Below, piece by piece: positions 13,431-22,420 of a stretch of DNA of 37,158 nt (position 1 is the first letter of the stretch; every line of letters starts with the position of its first letter). Source of the DNA: a virus; the IMG/VR virus record IMGVR_UViG_3300049893_000541, positions 1 to 37,158 of that record. One strand, given 5' to 3'. Under the pieces are notes generated by a model, which worked only from the letters and a program-made list of their open reading frames with translations, did no database searches and was not told the DNA's origin. Both the position numbers and the translations under genes were made by a program.

Positions 13431-15769
13431 TGCCCAAGGCGGCGCCGTACCAAGCCGCGTTCAACGGCGGCGAACTGTCGGAATACATCGCCGGTCGACC
13501 GGACGTAGCGAAGTACGGTGTCGGCTGCCGGCAAATGTCCGGCTTCATCCCGCTTGTGGAAGGCCCGGCTATCACCCGCCCTGGCACGGTCTTCGTGTCC
13601 GAGGTGAAGAGTTCAGCCAACCGAACATGGCTTGTCCGGTTCGAGTTCAGCCAGACCGACGCCTATATGCTGGAGTTCGGCGATCAGTACATCCGTTTCT
13701 ACTTCAACCGCGCGCAGGTGCAGGTGTCAGGCGTTGTGGCGTGGGTCACGGCGACGGCCTATGCTGTTGGCGATCTGCGGTCGAACGGCGGCACCAACTA
13801 TTACTGCAAGACAGCTCACACATCGGGCGTGTTCGCCACCGATCTCGCGGCCGGGAAGTGGTACGCGCTCACAGGCACGATCTTCGAGATTCCAAGCCCC
13901 TACACCGCCGCGAGTCTGACCAACAGCGACGGGACGTTCGCCCTGCGCTATGTGCAGACCGGCGATGTGGTCTACCTCGCGCACGGGAGCTACGCGCCAC
14001 GCAAGCTCTCACGTTTCGGCTCGACGAATTGGACTCTGGCAGAAGTCGACTTCGTGCCGCCGCCGTTCCAAGACGAAAACACGACCGCGACCACGATCTA
14101 CAGCGATGTGAAGACGGGGGCCTGCACGCTCACGGCGAGCACGGCCATCTTCGCGGCGTCGCACGTCGGGCAATACCTGTTCCTCAAAGAGAAGTCAGTT
14201 CGCGACATCAACAAGTGGCAGCCGGGGGTGGCCTACGGCGGCGGCGACCTCGTGCGCAACGACGGGAAGAACTACAAGGCGCTCAACGCGGCGACCAGCG
14301 GAACCAGTCCGCCGATCCACACCGAGGGCGCGGAGTACGACGGCGCCGTGCAATGGGAGTTCCAGGACCCGGGCTATGGGTGGGTAAAGCTGACCGGATT
14401 CACCGACACCACGCACATGACCGGCACGGTGATCTCCCAACTGCCCGACGGAGCAGTGACCGCCGGCAAGGCAACGAAGCGCTGGGCATTCCAGGCATGG
14501 AACTCAACAGACGGCTATCCGACGTGCGTCACCTTCTTCCGTGAGCGGCTGACCTTTGCTCGAGACGAGACCGTTTGGCTGTCCGTGGCTGGTGACTTCG
14601 AGAACTTCGCCACCGAGATCGACGGTCAGGTGACCAGTGACGCAGGATTCGAGCGCACCATCGCAAGCGATCGGGTCAATTCGATCCGCTGGCTGTCGCC
14701 AGGTGACGTGCTGCTCGTGGGGACGCACGGAGACGAGTGGGCGATCAGCGAAAGCACGACATCGGACCCCTTCGGACCCGCCAACGTCAAGACAAAGCGG
14801 CAAAGCGTCTACGGCTCAAGCCAGGTTCAACCCCAGCGAGTCGGCAACGAAACCGTGTTCGTCCAGAAGGCCGGCAAGAAAGTCCGCGCGATGGCGTTTC
14901 GGTTCGAGGAGGATGGGTTTCAAAGTCCCAACGTCGCAGCCTTCCATCGAACGATCACGAATACCGGCATCGTCGACATGGCGTTTCAGCAGGAGCCGTG
15001 GTCGATTCTGTGGGCCGCTCGAACCGACGGGCTGTTGATCGGGCTGACCCTCGATCGCGAACAGGATGTAGTCGCGTGGCACAGACATCCATTCTCGGGC
15101 GGTGTCGTCGAGACCGTGGAGTGCATTCCGGCCCCGGATGGCGGCAGCGATGACCTGTGGCTGATCGTGCGCTACACCATCAACGGGGCGACGAAGCGCT
15201 ACATCGGCTACATGGCCGATCCTGCAGAGATCGGCGACGACCAAGCGACGTGGAAGTACGCCGACATGATGCTGACGTACTCGGGTACCCCGGCGACAGT
15301 CATTAGCGGCCTGGACCACCTCGAAGGCGAGACGGTATGGGTGCTCGTAGATGGCGCCCGCCACCCGAACCGCACGGTATCAGGCGGGTCGATCACTCTG
15401 CAATTGGCTGGGTCGGTGGTACAGGTCGGATTGCCAAGCCCGGGGACAGTCGAGACGATGGACATTGACGGCGGCAACCCTGCGGGAACGGCACAGGGCA
15501 AGATCAAGCGCGCCCACATGATGACCATCCGAGTCCTCAACAGTCTCGGCGGTACGGCAGGGCCAACCGAATCCAACCTGACCGAGATGCGCTATCGCTC
15601 ACCCTCGGTGCCGATGGGGTCAGCTCCCCCGCCCTTCACCGGCGACCTCGAGCTCGAATGGCCAGGCGACTACGACACCAGCTTGCGTGTGGTGGTGAAG
15701 AAGGACCGCCCGATGCCGATCACGCTGGTCGCGATCATGCCGCAGACTGAAGTGCAGACCGGGCGATGA
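13430..15769 (+). CDS. Tail tubular protein B-like nozzle / phage stabilisation protein
   Basis: At 779 residues it has the size of podovirus nozzle proteins. The N-terminus QAAFNGGELSEYIAGRPDVAKY and IPLVEGPAITRPGTVFV are characteristic. Two modules look like small carbohydrate-binding folds: WVTATAYAVGDL ... YYCKTAHTSG at about residue 104 and WQPGVAYGGGDLVRN ... YKALNAATSG at about 263. Such modules on the nozzle may touch surface polysaccharide. The later sequence FLRERLTF-like (TFFRERLTFARDETVWLS) and the LVGTHGDEW segment are conserved in the family. It forms the lower tail and carries the spikes. Confidence 0.92.
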   Translation: MPKAAPYQAAFNGGELSEYIAGRPDVAKYGVGCRQMSGFIPLVEGPAITRPGTVFVSEVKSSANRTWLVRFEFSQTDAYMLEFGDQYIRFYFNRAQVQVSGVVAWVTATAYAVGDLRSNGGTNYYCKTAHTSGVFATDLAAGKWYALTGTIFEIPSPYTAASLTNSDGTFALRYVQTGDVVYLAHGSYAPRKLSRFGSTNWTLAEVDFVPPPFQDENTTATTIYSDVKTGACTLTASTAIFAASHVGQYLFLKEKSVRDINKWQPGVAYGGGDLVRNDGKNYKALNAATSGTSPPIHTEGAEYDGAVQWEFQDPGYGWVKLTGFTDTTHMTGTVISQLPDGAVTAGKATKRWAFQAWNSTDGYPTCVTFFRERLTFARDETVWLSVAGDFENFATEIDGQVTSDAGFERTIASDRVNSIRWLSPGDVLLVGTHGDEWAISESTTSDPFGPANVKTKRQSVYGSSQVQPQRVGNETVFVQKAGKKVRAMAFRFEEDGFQSPNVAAFHRTITNTGIVDMAFQQEPWSILWAARTDGLLIGLTLDREQDVVAWHRHPFSGGVVETVECIPAPDGGSDDLWLIVRYTINGATKRYIGYMADPAEIGDDQATWKYADMMLTYSGTPATVISGLDHLEGETVWVLVDGARHPNRTVSGGSITLQLAGSVVQVGLPSPGTVETMDIDGGNPAGTAQGKIKRAHMMTIRVLNSLGGTAGPTESNLTEMRYRSPSVPMGSAPPPFTGDLELEWPGDYDTSLRVVVKKDRPMPITLVAIMPQTEVQTGR

Positions 15770-15972
15770 CACCACTCGGCCCACGTCTGGGAGCATTGAC
15801 ACTCGGCGAGACACCGCCGCCGGCAGGCCTCGCATCGGTGCTGCGCAGCACGGTCGGCGGGATCTCCGGCGCGAGCAGGCCGCCACGCCGAAGCGCGGCA
15901 GGGACGGTCGCGACGGGACGTAGTGATGACGATCTGCCGCCAGGACGGCCGGGCAAACGGTGGTTCGTGTAA
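15766..15972 (+). CDS. Small hypothetical protein, 68 aa
   Basis: It starts at the ATG of an ATGA overlap with the nozzle gene and ends inside the start of the GNAT-like gene. It is rich in Pro, Gly and Arg and probably disordered, with no hydrophobic segment. The double coupling supports it being translated. I do not recognise it; a minor virion or assembly role would fit the location. Confidence 0.5.
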   Translation: MTPLGPRLGALTLGETPPPAGLASVLRSTVGGISGASRPPRRSAAGTVATGRSDDDLPPGRPGKRWFV

Positions 15973-16448
15973 TCCCATTCGATCGTCGTCATCTGCGGCT
16001 ACTGCGCGCGCAACAAGCGCAGTTGTCAGACTCGGCGCTCGACGGCCTGGGACACTACGGGGAGGCTCACACCTTCACCGTCGACGGTGCGCCCATCGCA
16101 TGCGCCGGGCTGGATCTACTCTGGGCCGGCCGTGGGTACGCCTGGGCGATCCTCGATCAAGACGCCGGGCCGCACATGATGGGGATCACACGGGCAATCC
16201 GCGCCCTGCTGGATGCGACAACATGTCGGCGGGTCGAGATGGCTGTCGATCCCGCGTTTGCGCCTGGTCTGCGTTGGGCTCGGCTGCTCGGTTTCAGGCG
16301 CGAGTGTCTTGCCCGGTCGTTCCTGCCTGACGGTCGAGATGCAATCGTCTTCGTGAGGATCCATGGCCTTCATCGTTCCGTTCATCCCGTACATTGTCGG
16401 CGCGGTCGGGGCGTTGTACGCAGCGCAGCAGCAGTCAGCGGCGCTTGA
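15960..16448 (+). CDS. GNAT-fold virion-region protein with read-on C-terminus
   Basis: The first 130 residues resemble the GNAT-like proteins that many podoviruses encode between nozzle and internal virion genes: VIPFDRRHLRLL, GAPIACAGLDLLWAGRGYAWAIL, RAIRALLDATTCRRVEMAVD and GLRWARLLGFRRE. A strict acetyl-CoA loop is not obvious, so enzyme activity is uncertain. The start is GTG 15960. After IVFVRI, where relatives tend to stop, this frame runs on for about 29 Arg-rich residues inside the next gene, an 86-base overlap that may reflect a lost stop. The coding region also contains promoter-like motif copy D. Confidence 0.75.
   Translation: MVRVIPFDRRHLRLLRAQQAQLSDSALDGLGHYGEAHTFTVDGAPIACAGLDLLWAGRGYAWAILDQDAGPHMMGITRAIRALLDATTCRRVEMAVDPAFAPGLRWARLLGFRRECLARSFLPDGRDAIVFVRIHGLHRSVHPVHCRRGRGVVRSAAAVSGA
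16192..16224 (+). promoter_or_regulatory. Late-promoter-like motif, copy D (inside GNAT-like gene)
   Basis: GGGCAATCCGCGCCC (16192-16206) is exact, followed after 12 bases by CAACAT (16219-16224). It lies in coding sequence about 140 bases before the internal virion protein genes. Here the motif must also encode RAIRAL, so chance or protein constraint is more plausible than at the three gene-boundary copies. Confidence 0.45.
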
Positions 16449-16857
16449 ATACCAAGCCAAGGTCAACGAGCAAAACGCCAAGCTCACCCAGCAGCAGACA
16501 TTCGCCGCCGAGGAGTCGCGCCGCCGTCAGATGGCGCTCGCGATGGGCGACATCCGATCCGAGGCGGTCGCCAGCGGGTTCTCGCCCGGTGGCGGGTCCC
16601 TGTTGAATTTGCAGGCCAAGAGCGCGGCCGAAATGGAACTCGACATTCTGACTAGCCGCTATCGCGGCGAACTCGAATCGCTGAGCCTGAACAACGACGC
16701 GCAGATGCAGCGCGCAAACGCGAAGTCGTCTCGGACTAGCGGCTACCTCAATGCCGCCGGCTACCTGGCGAGCGGATACGGCCGCTACACCTCGACGCGG
16801 ATCAACCAGCCAGCCGCGATTTCGCACGACAGCCGCCCGAACCGCGGGGGGTATTGA
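16363..16857 (+). CDS. Internal virion protein (T7 gp14-like)
   Basis: ATG 16363 follows GTGAGGATCC. The N-terminus has a hydrophobic segment (VPFIPYIVGAVGALYAA), followed by long Gln/Ala-rich helices and FAAEESRRRQMALAMGDIRSEAVASGFSPGGGSLLNLQAKSAAEMELDIL, the pattern of the small internal core protein ejected into the cell envelope at infection. The size (164 residues) is close to that family. Position immediately before two larger internal proteins matches the order in T7-like virions. Confidence 0.85.
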   Translation: MAFIVPFIPYIVGAVGALYAAQQQSAALEYQAKVNEQNAKLTQQQTFAAEESRRRQMALAMGDIRSEAVASGFSPGGGSLLNLQAKSAAEMELDILTSRYRGELESLSLNNDAQMQRANAKSSRTSGYLNAAGYLASGYGRYTSTRINQPAAISHDSRPNRGGY

Positions 16858-18993
16858 GTGCCGCGCATCAAGCAGTACGTCAGCCAGGAATCAAGCAGCG
16901 GGCGCGCGGCGAATATCTCGCGCGTGGGCTCGCTGCCGGTCGACGCTTCGGGGCTGGTTCGAGGGATCGCCGACTTCGCGAGCGTGCGCGAGAAGGCAAT
17001 CGCCGATCTGAAGCGAGTGCAAGAGATCGAGCGGCAGAAGCTCGAGCACGACGAGTCGGTGATGCACGTCACCAATGCCGTTTCAGAAGCGACGATCCAG
17101 TGGCAGGAACGCCTGCAGCAGAAGCAACAGGAAGCCCCAGCCAACGCCGCGGGGTTCACCGAGTCGACGCTGAAAGACTTTGACACCTGGACGAACGAGA
17201 AACTGAACGCCGCGCCTACCGAGCAAGCAAAGAAGCTGCTGGCTCAACGGCTGGAGCACATGAAGGTCGGATTGCATGCCGATGCGTTCAAGTTCGAGAT
17301 CCAGCAGCGCAACAAGGCATTGTTGACCGACTTCCAATCCGGGCTGGACGCCGATCGCCGTGCAGTGATCGCCAACCCAGGCCTGTTCGCGGAGAAAGCA
17401 TCGCAGCGCATGGCCACGGCGGATGCGTTGAGTTTGCCTGCAGACGCCAAGGCCAAACTGATCGAGGTGTCGCGCGAAGCGTTGGCCTACGATGCGGCGC
17501 AGGGTATGGTCGACCTGGACGCCAGGGGGTTCCTGGAGCGCGTCGGCGCGCGGGCCGCGAAGGGCGCCAAGGGCAGACAGGGAAGCCGCGACCAATCGGC
17601 CGAGCAGATGGTGGCCAGTGACCCCGTGCTGTCGAGCCTGAGCCCGGAGAAGCTGCGCGCCACGATCGACCGCGCTTCGATGATAGTCAGCCAGCAGGAA
17701 GCGGCCGCTGCGGCCGAGGCTGCTCGACGCCAAGCCCAGGCCGACGCCCTGCAGGCCAAACGCGAGCGCGCAGCCAACCAGGCTTTCACGATCCTGACAG
17801 CGTTCACGCTCGACGGACGAGAACCCGACCCCAACAGCCCGTCGGTCAAGTCTCACCTCGAAGCCATCGAGGGCACACCTTACGCAAAGGCGTACCGCGA
17901 AATGCTGGCGGAAGCCCCGAAGCGCCGCGCTGCTGCCATGCAGCCGATCGCCGTTCAAGAGGCCGAGCTGAACTCGCTGATGGTGCGCCGCAACGTGCAG
18001 GGCACCAGCAAGGAGCTTGAAGACGAGATCAAGCGGCGCGAGCACGTCCTCGCCTCGACAAAGACCGACTACGCCAAGGAACCACTGGATGCCATCGTGG
18101 AACGGGGGACGTGGAAGATCACGGCACCGATCGACACCACCAGTATCGAGACCATCAAGGCAGGGATTCCACTACGTCTGCCGCAGGCCGAGGAAGCGTC
18201 GCGCATGGTTTCGCGGCCTGGTGAAGCCCCGGCCCCGACATCGCCGCTGAGGGCCGCCGAAGCTCATGCGCTGGCCGCCAAGATCCAAGCCCTGCCGCCA
18301 GCCCAACAAGCAGCCCAGGTTGCCGATCTCGCGGCCGTCATGCCACACGGTGCGGCCCAAGCTCTCGCCAAGCAGATCGCCCCGAAGAACCGCGCGCTGT
18401 CCCTCATGTTCGCCGCCGGTGGCGCCAAAGGGACGTCGGGCGCCCTGGTGGCCGAGCACATCGCCAACGGCGCCACGGCGATTGCGGACATGAAGGGGGC
18501 CGACGTTGGGGAGAAGGGCGACGGCCGCCGACAGGCATTGCGCCGAGACATCATCACCTATCTGGATGGAAAGAACCCTGGCGAGGCGACGATCACCGGG
18601 CAGTTTCGGTCAGATGTTATCGACGCGGCGATCTTCATTCAGGCCGGGCTCGAGAAGAGCGGATTTCGCAACGCCGACGCGGAAACGGCCGTTCGCCTGG
18701 CCATCGGCGGCGACATGGTGACGCACAACGGCAAGCGCATTCCGCTGCCGGTGGATGGGTACGACAAACTGCGTGATCGGCTGGCCGCCTATCCGACCGA
18801 AGATCTGCAACGACAAGCGCCAGACGGCAAAGTGCTGGTGGCTGGCCGGGCGATCCCGCTGCAGCAGTTCATGGCCGAACTACCGCAGGCCATCCTGACC
18901 CCAGGCGACGAGGAAGAAACCTACTTCGTGCAGTCTGGGGCCGGGCTGGCGATGAACACCAAGGGCCAGCGGATCAAGGTGAGGCCGCGATGA
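16858..18993 (+). CDS. Large internal virion protein (T7 gp15-like position)
   Basis: This 711-residue protein is dominated by charged coiled helices: VREKAIADLKRVQEIERQKLEHDE, QQKQQEAPANAA, AAAEAARRQAQADALQAKRERAANQ. This suits an elongated ejection protein within the head. The GTG start follows the previous stop directly (TGAGTG) and the stop overlaps the next ATG. No lytic transglycosylase or nuclease motif is visible. The identification relies on order, size and helical composition. Confidence 0.8.
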   Translation: MPRIKQYVSQESSSGRAANISRVGSLPVDASGLVRGIADFASVREKAIADLKRVQEIERQKLEHDESVMHVTNAVSEATIQWQERLQQKQQEAPANAAGFTESTLKDFDTWTNEKLNAAPTEQAKKLLAQRLEHMKVGLHADAFKFEIQQRNKALLTDFQSGLDADRRAVIANPGLFAEKASQRMATADALSLPADAKAKLIEVSREALAYDAAQGMVDLDARGFLERVGARAAKGAKGRQGSRDQSAEQMVASDPVLSSLSPEKLRATIDRASMIVSQQEAAAAAEAARRQAQADALQAKRERAANQAFTILTAFTLDGREPDPNSPSVKSHLEAIEGTPYAKAYREMLAEAPKRRAAAMQPIAVQEAELNSLMVRRNVQGTSKELEDEIKRREHVLASTKTDYAKEPLDAIVERGTWKITAPIDTTSIETIKAGIPLRLPQAEEASRMVSRPGEAPAPTSPLRAAEAHALAAKIQALPPAQQAAQVADLAAVMPHGAAQALAKQIAPKNRALSLMFAAGGAKGTSGALVAEHIANGATAIADMKGADVGEKGDGRRQALRRDIITYLDGKNPGEATITGQFRSDVIDAAIFIQAGLEKSGFRNADAETAVRLAIGGDMVTHNGKRIPLPVDGYDKLRDRLAAYPTEDLQRQAPDGKVLVAGRAIPLQQFMAELPQAILTPGDEEETYFVQSGAGLAMNTKGQRIKVRPR

Positions 18994-20096
18994 GCCTGTG
19001 GGCCGCCAATGCGGAGCAGATCAGGACCGCGGCCGACAACGCGGCCTACCGGCCCGATGTTCCGCGTGAAACAGGCGTGTTCGACAACTTCGGGTCCGGG
19101 TCTGGGCGGTACTTCATGCGCTCAATGGCCGAGGTCGGGCGCGCTGCCTCGATGGCGTTCGCCGCTGCGCCGGTGGCGCTGGACAAACTGGCCGAACTGC
19201 AGGGCGCTCAGTACGAAGGCGGCCGGCTGCAGGATCGCTACTTCAAGTTCCACGACGAGGTATTCGGCAACGCTGTCGACTACTGGACGCCGAAGCCGGG
19301 CGAGGTCGGCGCGGCCGGGCAGGTGGTCGGCAGTCTGGCCGGCGGGCTGGTTCAATTCTTCGCCAGTCCTGCGGTCATGGTTGGCACCAATATGCTGTCC
19401 ACGTCCGAGGATTTGGTGCGGCAGGGTGTTGATCCTGGAGCGGCCTTGGTGGCTGGCGACGTGGCCGGTCTGTCTACCGTGGCCGGCATCGCGACCCCCA
19501 TATTCGGGAAGACCCTCGCTCAACGCATGGCGGCGGGCGCCGTAGGCAACTTCGCCACCAACATCCCTGAAGCGGCCATCAAGCGCGAGGTAGTCAAGGC
19601 TGCCGGGGCTCCAGAGGTCGCGGCGCAGTTCGATCCTTGGGATGTCCGGGCGCGCCTGGTCGACACCCTGATGGGGGTTGCCTTCGGGGCCAAGGCGCAC
19701 CGGGACGCCCGATTGAGCGCAACCCAGGTCGACGCCCTGATGACCGTGAATGCAGCGCGGCAGCTCGAGGAGTCAGCCCTTCCGACACGACCGAGCACAG
19801 AAGCCGAGCTTACGGCCGGTGTGGCAAAGACCAGGCAGGCGCTCGACCAGATGCTGCGCGGCGAACCAGTCCACGTTGAAGGCGAGACACCGATCCCGAA
19901 AGACATCCCGCCCGAGCGCGCCGAGATTGCGCGCCTCGTGGACGAAGAGATCAAGCCGCTGACAGGTGAGCCAATCGCCAAACCGGAGCCCATCACACCG
20001 GAGCCGGTAGGCAAACCGCGCGACCTGCAGGCTGAGATGATCCAGGGGCGAAAGACTCAAGCCGTGTTCGCGCGGCTGCTGGAGTGCTTGGGATGA
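18990..20096 (+). CDS. Internal virion protein, 368 aa
   Basis: Coupled by ATGA to the preceding internal protein. The N-terminal half has hydrophobic, glycine-rich helices (VVGSLAGGLVQFFASPAVMVGT, GAALVAGDVAGLSTVAGIATPIFG, RMAAGAVGNFATNIP) that could insert into membrane during ejection. The C-terminal third is charged and proline-rich. It may correspond to the N-terminal part of the large ejection protein of relatives, whose other part could be the genes at 24125-27081. The fibre cassette begins immediately after it, with an ATGA overlap. Confidence 0.75.
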   Translation: MSLWAANAEQIRTAADNAAYRPDVPRETGVFDNFGSGSGRYFMRSMAEVGRAASMAFAAAPVALDKLAELQGAQYEGGRLQDRYFKFHDEVFGNAVDYWTPKPGEVGAAGQVVGSLAGGLVQFFASPAVMVGTNMLSTSEDLVRQGVDPGAALVAGDVAGLSTVAGIATPIFGKTLAQRMAAGAVGNFATNIPEAAIKREVVKAAGAPEVAAQFDPWDVRARLVDTLMGVAFGAKAHRDARLSATQVDALMTVNAARQLEESALPTRPSTEAELTAGVAKTRQALDQMLRGEPVHVEGETPIPKDIPPERAEIARLVDEEIKPLTGEPIAKPEPITPEPVGKPRDLQAEMIQGRKTQAVFARLLECLG

Positions 20097-20425
20097 CCGA
20101 TCAAGCGGTGGTGTTGCGGTTGGAGAAGTCCGGGGACCGGCAGGACGAATTCCGCCGGTTCGAGGCGTCGCTGCGCGAGCTTGTGCAGGTGTTGACCGAC
20201 ATGCTGACGCGCGTCGAAAGCCAAGCGGCTCCAGACCTCGCGCTGCCACTGGTGACGGCCATGATGCCGCTTGTGCAAGCAATGCGCGAGATCCAAGTTT
20301 CGGCCCCGCAGGTATCGGTGCCGGTGGATGTCAAGCCGACCATGATTGCGCCCGCCGGCACACAGTGGCGTGTGGCGTACACCCGCACCGCAAAGGGCGG
20401 CGAACTGCTTGTGACCAAGCTGTGA
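20093..20425 (+). CDS. Hypothetical protein, 110 aa (start of fibre cassette)
   Basis: ATG 20093 overlaps the previous stop. The first 60 residues form a probable coiled-coil (LRLEKSGDRQDEFRRFEASLREL, VLTDMLTRVE), followed by a helix and a short beta-rich end. It may be a trimerising or chaperone-like component of the adjoining fibre genes. No family is recognised. Confidence 0.65.
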   Translation: MTDQAVVLRLEKSGDRQDEFRRFEASLRELVQVLTDMLTRVESQAAPDLALPLVTAMMPLVQAMREIQVSAPQVSVPVDVKPTMIAPAGTQWRVAYTRTAKGGELLVTKL

Positions 20426-20432
20426 GGACCCC

Positions 20433-20594
20433 ATGAGCGACAACCAACTGATCCCCGCTGGTGCGGTCATCACTGCGACGGTGCATGTCACGCGCAAGGC
20501 AACTGGGATCACCGAGACATACCAGCTTGTCGGCACGGTGCCGCGCGAGCAAGACGACAAGCCTGTCGAACCGAAGAAGGATGACGAATCATGA
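20433..20594 (+). CDS. Very small tail-region protein, 53 aa
   Basis: An open frame from ATG 20433, preceded by GTGAGGACCCC, to TGA 20592-20594, which overlaps the next ATG as ATGA. The protein begins MSDNQLIPAGAVITATVHVT, has a beta-strand pattern (GITETYQLVGTV) and ends in a charged tail of Lys, Asp and Glu. The tight fit on both sides supports real translation. The function is unknown, probably related to the fibre genes. Confidence 0.65.
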   Translation: MSDNQLIPAGAVITATVHVTRKATGITETYQLVGTVPREQDDKPVEPKKDDES

Positions 20595-21172
20595 GCGTTA
20601 CACATGGCAGTGCAATCCGCAACACCGTCTGCGATGCGGTGGTCGACGCGATCGACCCGGGTGGCCCGGGCAAGCTGAAGTTTCGTCTGGCCGGCTCGGT
20701 GGGTGCTCCAGGCACCGCTGCTGCGACACTGACATTCAGCGCCACAGCGTTCGGAGCCGCGGCAAGCGGCACCGCAACAGCCAACGCGATCACCAGCGAC
20801 ACGGCGGCCACAGGCAATGCGAGCCCGGTGGCGACGGCGACGCTCGAGACAGCCGCAGCCACGATCATCGTGCACTGCGATGTCGGGGCCTCGGTATCCA
20901 CCTCGGTGACCGGCAGTTCGGGGCAGGCCACGGTCACGGTCGGTTCATCGAGCGGCATCATCATCGGCCAGACCGCCAGCGGCACCGGCATCGCAACCGG
21001 AGCCCGCGTCGTCAACATCAACGGCACCACGATCACCCTGTCGATCAACAACACAGGTGCGGTGAGTGGTACCGGCACGTTCAGCAACGACATCAACATG
21101 ACCGGCGGTCTGACGATCGGGGCCGGAGACACGGTGTCGTGTTCGTCACTGACCTACACAGCGCCGCTCTGA
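20591..21172 (+). CDS. Beta-rich tail/fibre-associated protein, 193 aa
   Basis: It begins at an ATGA overlap. The sequence is dominated by Ala, Thr, Gly, Ser and Val, with almost no charge after residue 35, typical of extended beta-structured adhesion or shaft proteins (ATLTFSATAFGAAASGTATANAI; GSSSGIIIGQTASGTG). The opening HGSAIRNTVCDAVVDAID ... KLKFRLA is like a conserved N-terminal anchoring domain of phage structural proteins. It stands one base before the Gly-rich fibre gene, so both may assemble together. Confidence 0.7.
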   Translation: MSVTHGSAIRNTVCDAVVDAIDPGGPGKLKFRLAGSVGAPGTAAATLTFSATAFGAAASGTATANAITSDTAATGNASPVATATLETAAATIIVHCDVGASVSTSVTGSSGQATVTVGSSSGIIIGQTASGTGIATGARVVNINGTTITLSINNTGAVSGTGTFSNDINMTGGLTIGAGDTVSCSSLTYTAPL

Positions 21173-21173
21173 C

Positions 21174-22238
21174 ATGCTCCACCTCAAAGGCGCCGCAGCC
21201 AGCGCGCAGCAGCGGCTGCGCATCACCTGGGATGCGACCGGGTCACTCGCGTACAACTTCAGCTACTGCGATGCGCCAACGTCGCTGACTTCATCGTCGA
21301 CGCTCAACCCCGACTCGTATGCGCTGACTGCGTCCATCACCGGCGCGGCTGGTTCGCAGACCATCGCGGACGGGCCAACTTCCGCAGGCACGACACGCAG
21401 CCTGATCCAGGGCACGGTGTGGAACGATCACGCTTCAGTCAGCCAGACCGTTACGCTCGACGTCTTCGATGGCACGAATGCTGGCGAGCAATGGAAAGGC
21501 GTCCTCGCCCCTGGCGAATCCGTGCTGCTCGACAACAACGGGCAGTGGATCGCCTACGACAACGCCGGCCGGCAGAAGGTGAGTGCGGGCCCTGGTACGT
21601 TGATCGGCATGACGGTGCTGACATCTGGCACGACGTTCACCACCAACGCATCGACGAATCGGATTCGGGTCCGGCTGCGTGCGGGTGGTGGCGGCGGTGG
21701 TGGTTGTTCGTCCGCTGCTTCGCAGGCGGCATACGGCGGCGGTGGTGCCGAGGGCGGTTACGCCGAGAAGATATTCACGGTCAGCCCGAACACGGGCTAC
21801 ACCTACGCGATCGGCGCGGCGGGTGCTGCCGGCGCGAATACCGGCGGCACGGGCGGCACGGGCGGCAACACGACATTCGCAGTCGGCGCGACCACGGTCA
21901 CTGCGAACGGCGGTCTTGGCGGCGTCGGCATGACGACGGGCACGTCCCATATCTGCGCGGCAGGTGGTGCGTCACCGGCTGTCAGCACCAATGGCGACTT
22001 CAACGGCTCCGGCACCCCCGGGGGTCCGTCGCATCGCTCCGACGGCACGAACGCGGGTCAGTCCGGTCAAGGCGGCGGCATGGGCGGTGGTGCAAGCCGC
22101 ACGACTGGTGGTGCTGGTGTCGCTGGCCTGACGAATACCGGCGGTGGCGGTGGCGGCGGCGCAGTGCTGAACGGCTCCGGCGCCGTGACCGGTGGCGCTG
22201 GCGGTAGCGGCTACATCATCGTCGAAGAGTTCACGTGA
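21174..22238 (+). CDS. Glycine-rich tail fibre / adhesin tip
   Basis: Residues 1-150 form a beta-rich anchoring domain (VWNDHASVSQTVTLDVFDGTN, LAPGESVLLDNNGQWIAYD). From about 160 on, the protein consists of glycine clusters separated by short loops (RAGGGGGGG; GGTGGTGGNTTF; TNTGGGGGGGAVLNGSG), ending GGSGYIIVEEFT. Such glycine-rich sheets occur at the tips of tail fibres, where the variable loops bind the receptor, as in the gp38-type adhesins of T-even-like phages. It is likely a receptor-binding protein. A second, foreign-looking glycine-rich 3' end follows immediately (22238-22372). Confidence 0.8.
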   Translation: MLHLKGAAASAQQRLRITWDATGSLAYNFSYCDAPTSLTSSSTLNPDSYALTASITGAAGSQTIADGPTSAGTTRSLIQGTVWNDHASVSQTVTLDVFDGTNAGEQWKGVLAPGESVLLDNNGQWIAYDNAGRQKVSAGPGTLIGMTVLTSGTTFTTNASTNRIRVRLRAGGGGGGGCSSAASQAAYGGGGAEGGYAEKIFTVSPNTGYTYAIGAAGAAGANTGGTGGTGGNTTFAVGATTVTANGGLGGVGMTTGTSHICAAGGASPAVSTNGDFNGSGTPGGPSHRSDGTNAGQSGQGGGMGGGASRTTGGAGVAGLTNTGGGGGGGAVLNGSGAVTGGAGGSGYIIVEEFT

Positions 22239-22372
22239 TGTGTTTCGACTCGCTGCGGCCGACGACATCGCATCGCTCGGGTGGCAGCACTGGCGTGACC
22301 GCTGGCGAGGGTGCAGGCCGGGGTGGTGGTGCTGGCGGTACCGGCCAATGGGTCGTGTACGAATACAGCTAA
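22238..22372 (+). pseudogene. Ghost 3' end of another glycine-rich fibre
   Basis: A 44-codon frame begins at an ATG that shares one base with the fibre stop (TGATG) and ends TAA at 22370-22372. Its second half reads GEGAGRGGGAGGTGQWVVYEYS, the same kind of Gly-rich run plus short beta strand that ends the complete fibre (GGSGYIIVEEFT), but with different residues. The simplest reading is the leftover C-terminus of an earlier fibre allele, displaced when the present 3' end was acquired. The next 48 bases (22373-22420) hold nothing recognisable. Confidence 0.6.
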
Positions 22373-22420
22373 TAGCGAGCAGGCGCAATACCTGTTCCCG
22401 TGAGCGAGTGAGCTAGGGAA

